From contig CAZPMN010000002.1 in assembly GCA_964587835.1 (NCBI GenBank), forward strand, positions 97,201-161,200: a stretch of DNA of 64,000 nt, written 5' to 3'. Of this stretch, positions 1 through 8,625 are shown one piece after another; position 1 is the stretch's first letter, and every line of letters begins with the position of its first letter. The position numbers and the translations under genes were made by a program. The DNA is from Erginobacter sp964587835. Its GTDB lineage: Bacteria > Auribacterota > Erginobacteria > Erginobacterales > Erginobacteraceae. The notes beneath the pieces are model-generated. The model made no database searches, was not told the origin of the DNA, and saw only the letters and a list, made by a program, of their open reading frames with translations.

Positions 1-1240
1 CGGCCCCCGGAGCTTGTGTATTGTATGAAATCACGACTCCGGTATCACCGGCTCCCGTGGCCGGTTTCATCCAGGGATATCTCTTGAAATCTTCAGACAT
101 TACGGAATACCCGATCAGGTAAGCCGCGACCAGCTTCCTCGACAGTTCTGGATCGCTCAGTTTTTTCCGAATCAAATCAATCATCACGAGAGATCCCTGA
201 CTATGGCTCGCCAGAATGAACGGTCGCCCCTGATTCCAATGCTCCAGGTAGTAGTCAAACGCGGCAGCAACATCATCGGCACCAATCCGGAAATATTTAT
301 TCTTATACATATCCTCGTCGGGATTCAGCGCGACAAAACTTGTCTGCCGGTAGTAGGGGGCAAACAGATTGGCGGATTTGGAGTAAACCCCCGCCTGGGC
401 AATCATCAATCCCTGGGCCTTGGCCTGCAAATCCGGACGATTCATAATATCCATATTCAGGGGTTCCGCTTCGGAGTAGATGGTAGGGAAGACATAACCG
501 TAATACTCCTGATACTTGTAATATAACTCAGCTTCCTGCCTTTGGTTGGTTACGAGTTCTTCCGCGGACTTATCACCTTTATGCTTCTGCAGGAATTTTT
601 CCTGCGCAGAAACCTGTGGTTGGTAAAAATGTTCAATCCAGCAGCTTTCCGGGAGAACGAAAGTGGCAATTGGAACATATCCGGCCTGCTGCATCTGGGC
701 GACCTTCTTCGGGATGGTATCGATCTGCGGATAGGCCTCCTTCCAGAACTTGTCGATTTCAACAGGGCGCTCCTCGGTAAACCAGGAAGCCTCGGAAACG
801 GCGATATAGCCTCCCCTTTTCAGGAACTTGCGCCATTTCTTCAATCCCTGTTCGAAACCAATATTGTAGATTGCGCCTTCCGACCAGATTAAATCCAGGG
901 TCCCGGGCTGGAACGGAAGGTCCTCCATCGAACCGACCACACCGTTGACTCTGTCCAGGAGATTCAATCGTTGGGCATTGCTGTTAAACAACTCTATGAA
1001 GTTATCAAACAGATCGATACCGGTAATCCGTCCCGGGATATGCTGAGCCAATACAGCGGTCTGACCGCCGGTCCCGCAACCGATGTCGGCGATCCAAGAT
1101 CCGTCGGTCAGATGGTCGATAAATCCCAGGGCCTTCACGGTTACTTCAGGGCTGCCGGGCCCCTGCCGCTCTAAACTGGAAAAGTAATCGCAGATTAATT
1201 TGAAATCAAAATCGTGAATTGATTTACTTCCTTCACTCAT
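1..1240 (-). CDS. SAM-dependent methyltransferase fused to a DUF3089 alpha/beta-hydrolase (3' end off the contig edge)
   Basis: I translated the minus strand by hand from the ATG at 1240 and found 413 codons with no stop before the window edge. Residues about 34-160 form a class I methyltransferase: motif I is ADIGCGTGG at 51-59, an acidic GIDLF follows at 74-78, and an SEGAIYNIG block lies near 120. Residues 252 onward match DUF3089, a family of alpha/beta hydrolases of unknown substrate: PTIYSEAEPLNMDI, LFAPYYRQ at 292-299, and a nucleophile elbow H346-S347-Q348-G349-S350. The join is abrupt at YGYVF (247-251). From memory of the families, the methyltransferase lacks only its last few residues and the hydrolase lacks its usual signal and first strand. 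It may be a real fusion, a deletion product or an assembly chimera. Base composition is lower in GC than the genes to the right. Confidence 0.75.
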   Translation of the reverse strand, partial: MSEGSKSIHDFDFKLICDYFSSLERQGPGSPEVTVKALGFIDHLTDGSWIADIGCGTGGQTAVLAQHIPGRITGIDLFDNFIELFNSNAQRLNLLDRVNGVVGSMEDLPFQPGTLDLIWSEGAIYNIGFEQGLKKWRKFLKRGGYIAVSEASWFTEERPVEIDKFWKEAYPQIDTIPKKVAQMQQAGYVPIATFVLPESCWIEHFYQPQVSAQEKFLQKHKGDKSAEELVTNQRQEAELYYKYQEYYGYVFPTIYSEAEPLNMDIMNRPDLQAKAQGLMIAQAGVYSKSANLFAPYYRQTSFVALNPDEDMYKNKYFRIGADDVAAAFDYYLEHWNQGRPFILASHSQGSLVMIDLIRKKLSDPELSRKLVAAYLIGYSVMSEDFKRYPWMKPATGAGDTGVVISYNTQAPGA

Positions 1241-1306
1241 AATTTTATGCCCCAATACCTATAAGGGCAGCCCATTATCAAATAACGGGGAGCAGACGGT
1301 ATCGGG

Positions 1307-1687
1307 CTAGCAGACTTTCTCTGCCCCCGAGTACACGCTCTCGATATTCAGTACCGCGGCCGCGTGCCCCGGATGTTCCGTGGGGTTCCAACGCTTCATA
1401 TCGTTGAAGATCTCGCCAGCGGTGTGGTACTCGAGAGTGCCTTTGACCTGATAGGGCTTCCCGTCCTTGCCCTGAAACAGAATCGCTCCGGCTTTGTTGT
1501 CAGCCTGAAGGTTCTTCCGGGTTTTGTCGAAGTAGTTGTCAGCCACGACAAGCCGGTCTTTGCCGAATGAGCCGACACATGTCACGTAGATGATGTTGGG
1601 AATACCATCCGGGCTGACCGTTGCCAGGATTGCCGGGCCTTCACGGTCTTGCCACGCTTGCCTTACTTCCTCGGATAGGGCTGTCAT
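1307..1687 (-). CDS. Pyridoxamine 5'-phosphate oxidase-like FMN-binding split-barrel protein
   Basis: This 126-residue protein looks like a single PNPOx-like split barrel. It opens with a short helix (LSEEVRQAWQ), then the first strands GPAILATVSPDGIPNIIYV, then DNYFDKTRKNL and GAILFQGKDGKPYQVKGTLEY, an order typical of small general-stress or flavin-reductase-like PNPOx proteins. These bind FMN or sometimes F420 or heme, so the substrate cannot be assigned. It ends in a conserved-looking VYSGAEKVC tail. It lies 66 nt upstream of the methyltransferase fusion on the same strand and could be co-transcribed. The start is the ATG at 1687, preceded by AAGGAGCAG. Confidence 0.8.
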   Translation of the reverse strand: MTALSEEVRQAWQDREGPAILATVSPDGIPNIIYVTCVGSFGKDRLVVADNYFDKTRKNLQADNKAGAILFQGKDGKPYQVKGTLEYHTAGEIFNDMKRWNPTEHPGHAAAVLNIESVYSGAEKVC

Positions 1688-1838
1688 AAACTGCTCCTTT
1701 TTTTCTCTTCGTTATCGTTGCTGTTCTTCCACCACGATCTCGAGCGGTCTTTTGCCTGGTCGCTCTTCTCCCCTGCCGAACGGGGCCTCGAACTGAGCGG
1801 TCGGCCGCCTTACCTGCGAGCCTACACTGAATTTTACG

Positions 1839-1880
1839 AAAAAACGCCCCGCCCCGCCGACGGCGGGGAGGGGCGTTTTC
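1839..1880 (-). terminator. Intrinsic terminator of the metK transcript
   Basis: Arms AAAACGCCCC-G-CCCCGCC and GGCGGGG-A-GGGGCGTTTT pair over 17 positions with one G/A mismatch and a 3-nt loop. Read on the minus strand the stem is followed by a run of T, 21 nt beyond the metK stop codon. Confidence 0.85.
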
Positions 1881-1900
1881 CCCCAGAGAGGATTTCGGGA

Positions 1901-3091
1901 TTACATCCCGGCCGCCTTCTTCAGCTCGTCCACCCGGTCGGTCTTCTCCCAGGTGAAACCCTGATCCTCCCGCCCGAAGTGACCGTAGGCGGCGGTGGGA
2001 CGGTAGATCGGCCGGAGCAGGTCGAGCATCTTGATGATCCCGCGCGGCTTGAGGGTGAAGACGTCCCGGACGATCTTCACTAACTGTTCGTCCTCGAACT
2101 TGCTGGTTCCGTGAGCGTTGACGTAAACCGAGACAGGCTCGGCGACCCCGATCGCGTAGGCCAGCTGGATCTCGCAGCGGTCGGCCAGGCCGGCGGCCAC
2201 GATGTTCTTGGCGATGTAGCGGCACATATAGGAGGCAGAACGGTCGACCTTGGATGGGTCCTTCCCGGAGAAGGCTCCCCCTCCATGGGAGGCCTCACCG
2301 CCGTAGGTATCGACAATGATCTTCCGCCCGGTCATCCCGGTGTCGCACTGCGGACCGCCGATCACGAACTTTCCGGTCCCGTTGACGATCCAGGTCGTCT
2401 CGCCCTCGCGGTAGAAGTCTTTCAGGACCGGCTTAATCACCTCGTCGCAGACGGCCTCCTTCGCCTCCTTGGCCATCAGTTCCCCGGTGGGATCGAGGAC
2501 CTCCGTGGTGTGCTGGGTGGCGATCACCACCCGGGGGATCGAGACCACCTTTCCGTCCCGATACTCCACCGTGACCTGGGACTTCCCGTCCGGTCCCAGC
2601 CAGGGGAGGACTTCTTCCTTCCGGATCCGGGCCAGCTGCCGGCAGAGGCGGTGGGCCATCATAATCGGCAGGGGCATCAGCTCCTCCGTCTCCCGACAGG
2701 CGTAACCGACCATCAACCCCTGGTCGCCGGCGCCCTGTTCCTTGAACTCCCCCTTGCCCTCGGTCACCCCCTGGGAGATGTCGGGGGACTGGTGCCCGAT
2801 CGCGTTGAGGATGGCGCAGCTCTTGTAATCAAACCCGTACTTGGGGTCGGTATAGCCGATATCCTTCACCACCCCGCGGACCAGGTCCGGAACGTCGATG
2901 TAGGTGGTGGTGGTGATTTCTCCGCCGACAATCGCCAGACCGGCGGTGATGAAGGTCTCGCAGGCCACCCGGCCGGCGGGATCCTCGGTTAGAACCCTAT
3001 CCAGAACGGCGTCCGAAATCTGATCGCAGACCTTGTCCGGGTGCCCTTCAGTGACCGACTCCGACGTAAAAATGTAATGCTTGGGCTTCAC
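1901..3091 (-). CDS. metK: S-adenosylmethionine synthase
   Basis: MetK joins methionine and ATP to make S-adenosylmethionine in the cytoplasm. At 396 residues the protein has family length. Visible signatures are GHPDKVCDQISDAVLD near residues 17-32, the loop GAGDQGLM near 120, and the GGGAFSGKDPSKVDRS phosphate/potassium loop near 270. The start is the GTG at 3091, supported by AAGGAGG seven bases upstream. A 153-nt gap separates it from ptsI. I looked there for a SAM riboswitch and recognised none. A strong terminator follows at 1839-1880, so metK ends its transcript. Confidence 0.97.
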   Translation of the reverse strand: MKPKHYIFTSESVTEGHPDKVCDQISDAVLDRVLTEDPAGRVACETFITAGLAIVGGEITTTTYIDVPDLVRGVVKDIGYTDPKYGFDYKSCAILNAIGHQSPDISQGVTEGKGEFKEQGAGDQGLMVGYACRETEELMPLPIMMAHRLCRQLARIRKEEVLPWLGPDGKSQVTVEYRDGKVVSIPRVVIATQHTTEVLDPTGELMAKEAKEAVCDEVIKPVLKDFYREGETTWIVNGTGKFVIGGPQCDTGMTGRKIIVDTYGGEASHGGGAFSGKDPSKVDRSASYMCRYIAKNIVAAGLADRCEIQLAYAIGVAEPVSVYVNAHGTSKFEDEQLVKIVRDVFTLKPRGIIKMLDLLRPIYRPTAAYGHFGREDQGFTWEKTDRVDELKKAAGM

Positions 3092-3244
3092 TCCATCTCC
3101 TCCTTGATTTTAAGGCGTCTGGCCATTTATTGTCATTTAAGAATAATATCCTGAAGACAAACCGAGAAAAGGGGGGATACTAGTCAAGTCGGATGAATCT
3201 GGCAAGGGAAAAACTCCTTTCCAACCGGGAAAGCAGCCGGGCGG

Positions 3245-4999
3245 CTACCCCTTGAGAAGCTCGGGCGCCGCCCGCCTAATCATCTTCCGGGAGGCTTGGC
3301 GGATATCATCTGCCGACCGGTAATCCAGCACCGTTCGGGCCAGTTTCCGGGCCTCGGAGAGCTCCAGCGAGGTGATCAGCTTCTTGACCTCCGGCACCGC
3401 GACCGGGCTGACGCTGAATTCATCCAGCCCCAGGCCGAGCAGGATCGGGACCGAGAGGACATCCCCGGCCATCTCCCCGCACATCCCGACCCAGATATTA
3501 TGCCGGTGCCCGACCGTGATCACCTGGTTGATCAGGCGCAGCACCGCCGGGTCGAGGGGATCGTAGAGGTAAGCAATCTTCTCGTTCACCCGGTCGACCG
3601 CCAGGGTGTACTGGATCAGGTCGTTGGTCCCGATGCTGAAGAAGTCCACCTCCCGGGCCAGCTCGTCGGCCATCACCACCGCCGAGGGGACCTCAATCAT
3701 AATCCCCACCTCCATATCCTGGTGGAAAGGCGCTCCGGTCCGGCGGACCTCGGCCTTGGCCTCCTCCCAGATATTCAGCACCCGTTTGAGCTCCCCGTAG
3801 CCGGAGATCATCGGGAACATAATCTTCACGTTCTTATTCCGGCTCGCTCTCAGGATCGCCCGGAGCTGGCTCTTGAAGATATCCTGCCGCTCGAGGCAGA
3901 ACCGCACCGCCCGCCAGCCCATAAAAGGATTGATCTCCGGGGGGATCTCGAGGGCGGAGTTGAATTTGTCCCCACCCAGGTCGAGAGTCCGGATAATGAC
4001 CGCGTCCGGCCGGAGGGACCTGGCCACCCGGTCATAGGCCCGGAACTGCTCTTCCTCGTTTGGGAGATCGGCCCGGTTGAGATAGAAATACTCCGTCCGG
4101 TAGAGTCCCACCCCATCCCCGCCGTGGGCGGCCACCGATTCCAGGTCCTCCGGCATCTCGATATTGGCGGCCAGGGTGACCCGATACCCGTCCTTGGTCT
4201 CCGCCGGGCGGTTTTTCAGAGCGGCCAGCTGGGCCTCGAAATGGAGCAGCGCTGACTGCTCCTCCTTGATCCGGGCCAGGGTCGACCGGGAGGGGAAGAC
4301 AATCACCTGACCGGTGGTACCGTCGACGACCAGCGGGTCGCCGGTGGAGACAGAGGTTGAGATGTTGCCCAGCCCGACCACCGCGGGTATTTCCAGGGAC
4401 CTGGCCATGATCGCGGTGTGCGAGGTCTTCCCCCCGGTGTCGGTGGCGAACCCGACCACCTTCTCCCGGTGCATCAGGGCGGTGTCGGAGGGCGAGAGTT
4501 CGGGGGCGATTACCACCACTTCCTCCTCCAGGGAGGCCAAATCGGCTCGCTGCCCGCCGGTCAGGTTATGCAGGACCCGTCGGGCGACATCCCGGATATC
4601 GCTGAGCCGCTCCTTGATGTAACCATCTTCCACCTGGAGGAAGGCCTTGGTGTACTCCTTGATGACGTCCTGGAAAACATACTCGGCGTTGAGCTTTTTC
4701 TCCTCTATCCCCTTCACCACCTCGGCGATCAGGGTCCGGTCCTCCACCACCAGCAGGTGGGCGTCGAAGAGATCGGTCACCTTCCGCCCCGCCCGGTCGG
4801 CCAGTTCCTGCCGGATATTGATCAGTTCTTTCCGGGCGGCGATCAGGGCGTCCTCAAAACGGGCGATCTCCGCCCCCACGGCCGGAGCGGCGATCGGATG
4901 CGGGGAGACGGAGGCTTCCTCGACATCGAATACGTAGGCCTTTCCGATCACGAAACCGGGAGAGGCGGGAATTCCCGAAAAGACTTTCTCCTTCATCAC
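3245..4999 (-). CDS. ptsI: PEP-protein phosphotransferase, PTS enzyme I
   Basis: Enzyme I takes phosphate from phosphoenolpyruvate and passes it to HPr. The order is normal: N-terminal HPr-binding helices, the swivelling domain with the phosphohistidine motif GGKTSHTAIMAR (His194), then the PEP-binding barrel with GLYRTEYFYL, DLGGDKFNS and GTNDLIQY. Its 584 residues match the family. It overlaps ptsH by four bases. The start may be the GTG at 4999 or, with better spacing from GGGGAAGA, the ATG at 4996. No EII sugar permease is nearby, so a regulatory rather than sugar-uptake role is likely (inference). Confidence 0.96.
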   Translation of the reverse strand: MMKEKVFSGIPASPGFVIGKAYVFDVEEASVSPHPIAAPAVGAEIARFEDALIAARKELINIRQELADRAGRKVTDLFDAHLLVVEDRTLIAEVVKGIEEKKLNAEYVFQDVIKEYTKAFLQVEDGYIKERLSDIRDVARRVLHNLTGGQRADLASLEEEVVVIAPELSPSDTALMHREKVVGFATDTGGKTSHTAIMARSLEIPAVVGLGNISTSVSTGDPLVVDGTTGQVIVFPSRSTLARIKEEQSALLHFEAQLAALKNRPAETKDGYRVTLAANIEMPEDLESVAAHGGDGVGLYRTEYFYLNRADLPNEEEQFRAYDRVARSLRPDAVIIRTLDLGGDKFNSALEIPPEINPFMGWRAVRFCLERQDIFKSQLRAILRASRNKNVKIMFPMISGYGELKRVLNIWEEAKAEVRRTGAPFHQDMEVGIMIEVPSAVVMADELAREVDFFSIGTNDLIQYTLAVDRVNEKIAYLYDPLDPAVLRLINQVITVGHRHNIWVGMCGEMAGDVLSVPILLGLGLDEFSVSPVAVPEVKKLITSLELSEARKLARTVLDYRSADDIRQASRKMIRRAAPELLKG

Positions 5000-5268
5000 T
5001 CTTCCCCGAATTTAGACCTGATCAGGGCTTCAATCTCCCTGACCGCCTCCTCGGCGTCCTCACCCCGGGCGATCACGGTCACCGACGAACCCTGGGGGGC
5101 GGCCAGCATCAAGACCCCCATTATGCTCTTCCCGTTGACCTCTTCCTCCCCGCGTTTCAGGATAATGTCGGAACTGAACCGGCTGGTCAGTTGAACGAAC
5201 CGGGCGGCCGGGCGGGCGTGGATCCCGAGCTTGTTCTCGATCAGCATCTCTTTGACTATCTCCGGCAT
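4996..5268 (-). CDS. ptsH: Phosphocarrier protein HPr
   Basis: This 90-residue protein is HPr, which receives phosphate from enzyme I on His17 (GIHARPAA, 15-22). It also keeps the regulatory serine, Ser48, in NGKSIMGVL, the site modified by HPr kinase. Both sites are intact, so both PTS transfer and HprK control are possible. It sits between hprK (24-nt gap) and ptsI (4-nt overlap), forming an hprK-ptsH-ptsI unit. GGAAGGAA lies about ten bases before the ATG. Confidence 0.96.
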   Translation of the reverse strand: MPEIVKEMLIENKLGIHARPAARFVQLTSRFSSDIILKRGEEEVNGKSIMGVLMLAAPQGSSVTVIARGEDAEEAVREIEALIRSKFGEE

Positions 5269-5292
5269 CGGTACAATTCCTTCCGCTTCCCC

Positions 5293-6231
5293 TTATCGTT
5301 CCTGCTGGCGGATCATCTCTTTTACGTGACGGTCCAGTTCCTGGGCGGCGTGATAACCCATCATCTTGATCCGATGGTTGAGGGCGGCCACCTCGATCAG
5401 CAGGGCCAGATCCCGGCCGGGGCCGACCGGAAGCAGGATGTGGGGGATGGGAACCCCCAGGATCTGGATATGTTCCTCGTCCAAACCCAGCCGCTCGTAT
5501 TCCTTGTCCCGCTCCCAGATTTCCAGGCTTACCGCCAGGTCGATCCGCTTGCGCTGCCTCACGCACCCCACTCCGAAAAGATTGCGGACATCGATGATTC
5601 CCAATCCCCGGATTTCCATATGAAACCGGGTCAGCTCCGAACCCTGGCCTTCAAGGTATGAACCATCGATCTGGCGGATATAGATGTAGTCGTCGCTGAC
5701 CAGCCGGTGTCCGCGCTCCACCAAGCTCAGGGTACACTCGCTCTTGCCCACTCCGCTCTTTCCCTGGATCAGCACCCCCACCCCGTAAACTTCAACCAGA
5801 TTGGCGATAATCGAGGTGTGAGGAGAAAAAATCTCTTCCAGCGAGATGGTTCCCAGATTGAGAAGACGGGTGGTGATCAGGTTGGAGCGGAAGATGGGAA
5901 TTCCGACTTGGTCGGCCTCGGAAATCAGTTCATCGGGGGGGATGTAGTTGCGGGCAACTATGCAGAAGGGGATCTTCTGCTCGAGAAACGCCTTCACCCG
6001 TTGCTTGCGCTCCGCCGGCGAAAGGCTGCGCAGGTAACTGATCTCCACCTTGCCCAGAACCTGTCCCCTCCGGTTGGCGAAGAAATCAGTATAGCCGGCG
6101 AGAACCAGACCGGGGCGGTTGATCTCCGAGATCAGAATCCGCCGCTTCAACCCCTTCTCCCCGGCCACCAGCCGAAGCTGGAGTTTCTCCTTGAGGATCT
6201 CGTAAAACTGTTTTACGGTCAGGCCTTTCAT
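5293..6231 (-). CDS. hprK: HPr kinase/phosphorylase
   Basis: HprK uses ATP or pyrophosphate to phosphorylate HPr on serine and removes it by phosphorolysis. The 312-residue protein has the N-terminal domain (1-130), a P-loop GKSGVGKS at 157-164, the VSDDYIYI strand near 178-185, and the family signature MEIRGLGIIDVRNLFG near 208-223. It lies next to its substrate gene ptsH. In Gram-negative bacteria lacking sugar EII genes such a set often links metabolism to other processes, and its position beside hpf and LPS-export genes suggests that type of use here (inference). Confidence 0.95.
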   Translation of the reverse strand: MKGLTVKQFYEILKEKLQLRLVAGEKGLKRRILISEINRPGLVLAGYTDFFANRRGQVLGKVEISYLRSLSPAERKQRVKAFLEQKIPFCIVARNYIPPDELISEADQVGIPIFRSNLITTRLLNLGTISLEEIFSPHTSIIANLVEVYGVGVLIQGKSGVGKSECTLSLVERGHRLVSDDYIYIRQIDGSYLEGQGSELTRFHMEIRGLGIIDVRNLFGVGCVRQRKRIDLAVSLEIWERDKEYERLGLDEEHIQILGVPIPHILLPVGPGRDLALLIEVAALNHRIKMMGYHAAQELDRHVKEMIRQQER

Positions 6232-6279
6232 CGACAGGTCCGTACGACCGGATCTCCAATATACCCGGTGGTGGTCGGT

Positions 6280-6819
6280 TTATCCGCGGGATCGAATTTG
6301 GTCTTCGGGGATCTCCATCAACCCCAGGTCGCCGGAGGCCTGCCGGAAGATAATGCTCAATCTCCCGGTCTCCGTCGAACGGTAAAGATAGAAAGGCAAC
6401 TTGCCTTCTCTCATTTTCAAAGAGGCTTCCCGCTCACCCAGTTCCTTCACCCGGGCGTCGGGAACCTTGATCAGGAGCGGAATATCTTCGGGGAGATCGT
6501 CGGGGGCGTAAGGGACCTGGACTTTCTCCTGCCTCCTCCGGGAAGTTCTTTCCTTGGATTTCTTCAACTGCTTCTCCAGTTTTTTCACCGCTGAATTGAT
6601 CGCGGTCTGGAGACTCCGGCTCCGGGCCCGACTGTTTAGCTGGTAGCGACCTGACTGGAGGTTGATCTCCAGAAAATATCCCGCCTTTTCCGCCTCGATC
6701 ACCAGATGGGCTTCGGTATCCCGGGGCCAGAGATGCCCCAGTGATTCCAGCTTTTCGTAGGCATAATTCTTGATCTCTTCGGTGACGGACGCATGCCTGG
6801 CGGTAATGGTAATCGGCAT
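6280..6819 (-). CDS. hpf: Ribosome hibernation-promoting factor, long form
   Basis: This 179-residue protein has the S30AE/HPF fold at 1-105 (starting MPITITARHASVTEEIKNYA), a basic linker (KKSKERTSRRRQEK, about 105-120), and the dimerising C-terminal domain characteristic of long HPF (PFYLYRSTETGRLSIIFRQ near 145-163). Long HPF pairs 70S ribosomes into inactive 100S dimers in stationary phase. It lies directly upstream of hprK with a 48-nt gap. A hairpin at 6841-6879 separates it from lptB, so it probably begins its own transcript. Confidence 0.93.
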   Translation of the reverse strand: MPITITARHASVTEEIKNYAYEKLESLGHLWPRDTEAHLVIEAEKAGYFLEINLQSGRYQLNSRARSRSLQTAINSAVKKLEKQLKKSKERTSRRRQEKVQVPYAPDDLPEDIPLLIKVPDARVKELGEREASLKMREGKLPFYLYRSTETGRLSIIFRQASGDLGLMEIPEDQIRSRG

Positions 6820-6840
6820 TAAGACCCCTCCTTTTTTCGC

Positions 6841-6879
6841 TTTTTTATTTCTCCGGCCGGAGGCCGGGGAAATAAAAAA
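6841..6879. terminator. Bidirectional-type terminator hairpin between lptB and hpf
   Basis: TTTTTTATTTCTCCGGCC and GGCCGGGGAAATAAAAAA pair over 18 positions with one wobble and a GGA loop. The A/T tracts on both sides would serve either strand. On the minus strand it begins three bases after the lptB stop codon. Confidence 0.85.
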
Positions 6880-6881
6880 TA

Positions 6882-7604
6882 TTACATCGTGAACTGTTCT
6901 CCCAGGTAAATCTCCCGAGCCCGTGGGCTGTCGATCAACTCCTGGGAAGTCCCGGAGATCAGGATCCGACTCTGAAACATTATATAGGAACGATCGGTCA
7001 CGGAGAGGGTTTCGCGGACATTGTGGTCCGTGAGCAGAATACCCAATCCGCGCTTTTTCAATTCGACGATGATCTGCTGCACCTCGAAAACCGCGATTGG
7101 ATCGACCCCGGAAAAGGGCTCATCGAGGAGGATAAACCGGGGGGAGGTGACCAGCGCCCGGGCGATCTCCAGGCGACGCCTTTCGCCCCCCGAAAGCATA
7201 TAGGCTTTGCTCCGCGCCAGATGGTGAATCCCCAGATCCTGCAGCAATTCCTGCATCCGGCGCTTCCGGTCCGCCCGGCTCATCTTCAAGGTCTGGAGGA
7301 TGGCCAGGATGTTCTCCTCCACGGTGAGATTCCGGAAGACCGAAGGTTCCTGGGAGAGATAGCTCATCCCCAGACGAGCCCGAGCGGACATCGGTAGATG
7401 AGTGATGTCCCGTTGCTGAAAAAAAACCCTCCCCCCGTTGGCCCGGATCAGGCCGACGACCATATAGAAGGAAGTGGTCTTCCCGGCCCCGTTAGGGCCG
7501 AGCAGGCCGACAATCTCCCCCCGGTTGACGTGAAGATTGACCCGGTCAACCACCCGCCGCTTGTTGTAAACCTTGACCAGATTTTCCGCTCGAAACAGTT
7601 CCAT
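6882..7604 (-). CDS. lptB: LPS export ABC transporter ATP-binding protein
   Basis: LptB is the cytoplasmic ATPase of the LptB2FG machine that lifts LPS off the inner membrane. Length 240 matches the family. The Walker A is GPNGAGKTT (36-44), the signature is LSGGERRRLEIAR, Walker B is ILLDEPFSGVDP, and the switch histidine lies in LLTDHNVRETL. It closes an lptC-lptA-lptB run (41 nt after lptA). The membrane subunits lptF and lptG are not in this window. Confidence 0.96.
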   Translation of the reverse strand: MELFRAENLVKVYNKRRVVDRVNLHVNRGEIVGLLGPNGAGKTTSFYMVVGLIRANGGRVFFQQRDITHLPMSARARLGMSYLSQEPSVFRNLTVEENILAILQTLKMSRADRKRRMQELLQDLGIHHLARSKAYMLSGGERRRLEIARALVTSPRFILLDEPFSGVDPIAVFEVQQIIVELKKRGLGILLTDHNVRETLSVTDRSYIMFQSRILISGTSQELIDSPRAREIYLGEQFTM

Positions 7605-7645
7605 TTCCAGTTTCTTATTCCGGCCGATCCGCGCGACGGAGATTG

Positions 7646-8149
7646 TTAGAAATTCACCTGGTAGTCCTCTTCCGGGACGTATTCGAGGGTGGGACTCTCC
7701 TCGACCTCCACCTCATCGCTATCCAGGTACAGGGTAACCATTCCACCCCGTAATTTCTCGCCCGCCACACCCACCTCCACATCCCCGATCAGCACCGCCT
7801 TCTTCTCCGCGGGGTAGTATATGAACTTCTCCGAACGGCCGGAACGGCCTTGCGAACGGAAGCGGACATTACCCTCGCCCTCGGTCTTTTCCACGGTCTT
7901 GCCGTCGGGAGAGAAAAAGACCACCAGCCGGTCGGAATTTATGCTGCCCCGGGGGTTTTCCACCCGGACATTGTTGAAAAAAATCACCTTATTATTCTCG
8001 TAATCCATGAACAGGTTACCATCGCAGGTAACCACCGTCCAGTCCTCCCCCCCGGCCGGCACTTCTTCCCCCGTCATCGACGAGGGGAACCAAAGACAGA
8101 GCATCACCCCCAGAACGAAAGCCGCTTCTTTCCCTCCCGGTATGCTCAT
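7646..8149 (-). CDS. lptA: LptA/OstA-like periplasmic LPS-bridge protein
   Basis: The 167-residue protein has a short hydrophobic N-terminus (AFVLGVMLCLWFPSS, signal-peptide-like) and then repeating strands of the OstA/LptA beta-jellyroll: CDGNLFMDYENNKVIFFNNV, SDRLVVFFSPDGKTV, SEKFIYYPAEKKAVLIGDV. LptA forms the periplasmic bridge for LPS between LptC and LptD. The ATGA overlap with lptC and position before lptB support the call more than sequence alone, since this family diverges quickly. Confidence 0.85.
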   Translation of the reverse strand: MSIPGGKEAAFVLGVMLCLWFPSSMTGEEVPAGGEDWTVVTCDGNLFMDYENNKVIFFNNVRVENPRGSINSDRLVVFFSPDGKTVEKTEGEGNVRFRSQGRSGRSEKFIYYPAEKKAVLIGDVEVGVAGEKLRGGMVTLYLDSDEVEVEESPTLEYVPEEDYQVNF

Positions 8150-8625
8150 AGGGGAAACAACCCCTCCTGCCCTTCTTCCCGGATCAGGAAGCGGACATCC
8201 TCATAAATCCGGATCTGCCGGTTCTGTGGGGTCCAGAGATAGCCCCGGCCGGTCAAAACCGTATTCTCCCGGCGCACGGTCACCCGGGCTTCGGCATTCC
8301 GGGCTATCCCGGAGTCGGTGAAGTAAATCATCTTCCCGGCCTTAATGGTCAGGCCTTCCAGTTGGGGATCGAGCGCCGTGGCCGTAAGCAGGGTTACCTC
8401 CAGGGAATCCGGAGAGAGAAAGGTGACCGACTCCCCCTCCAGTTTCCACTCGTAATCGCCGGCCTCGTTCGGGATGTACCGGGTGAATCCACCGCTCACC
8501 TTCTGGGTCGGGGGAGCGGGGGTCAAGACGGCGGCCGGCTCGGTTGGAGAGGGAACCGTCCCCTCCCCCGGGTAAAGCGGTCCGGAGGCGGCGAAAAGCA
8601 GCAGGCTGATAACCGCCGGTTTCAT
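8146..8625 (-). CDS. lptC: LptC-like LPS export protein
   Basis: The protein is 159 residues, with a hydrophobic N-terminal stretch (VISLLLFAASGPLYP) that may be a signal or anchor, a Pro-rich linker (about 22-42) and a jellyroll-like region with IKAGKMIYFTDSGIARNAEARVTV and LTGRGYLWTPQNRQIRIYEDVRF. These resemble the LptC domain that relays LPS from LptB2FG to LptA. It overlaps both kdsC and lptA by four bases, the usual kdsC-lptC-lptA-lptB order. Sequence similarity alone is weak; context carries the call. Confidence 0.8.
   Translation of the reverse strand: MKPAVISLLLFAASGPLYPGEGTVPSPTEPAAVLTPAPPTQKVSGGFTRYIPNEAGDYEWKLEGESVTFLSPDSLEVTLLTATALDPQLEGLTIKAGKMIYFTDSGIARNAEARVTVRRENTVLTGRGYLWTPQNRQIRIYEDVRFLIREEGQEGLFPL

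Noticed and set aside
1641..2225. A 194-codon open frame across the metK 3' end and terminator
   Set aside because: It overlaps metK, the terminator hairpin and the PNPOx start, and is Arg/Gly-rich with no domain.
3092..3244. A SAM riboswitch upstream of metK
   Set aside because: I saw neither the stem pattern of a SAM-I/SAM-II/SAM-IV aptamer nor a terminator before the start; a covariance-model search would be decisive.
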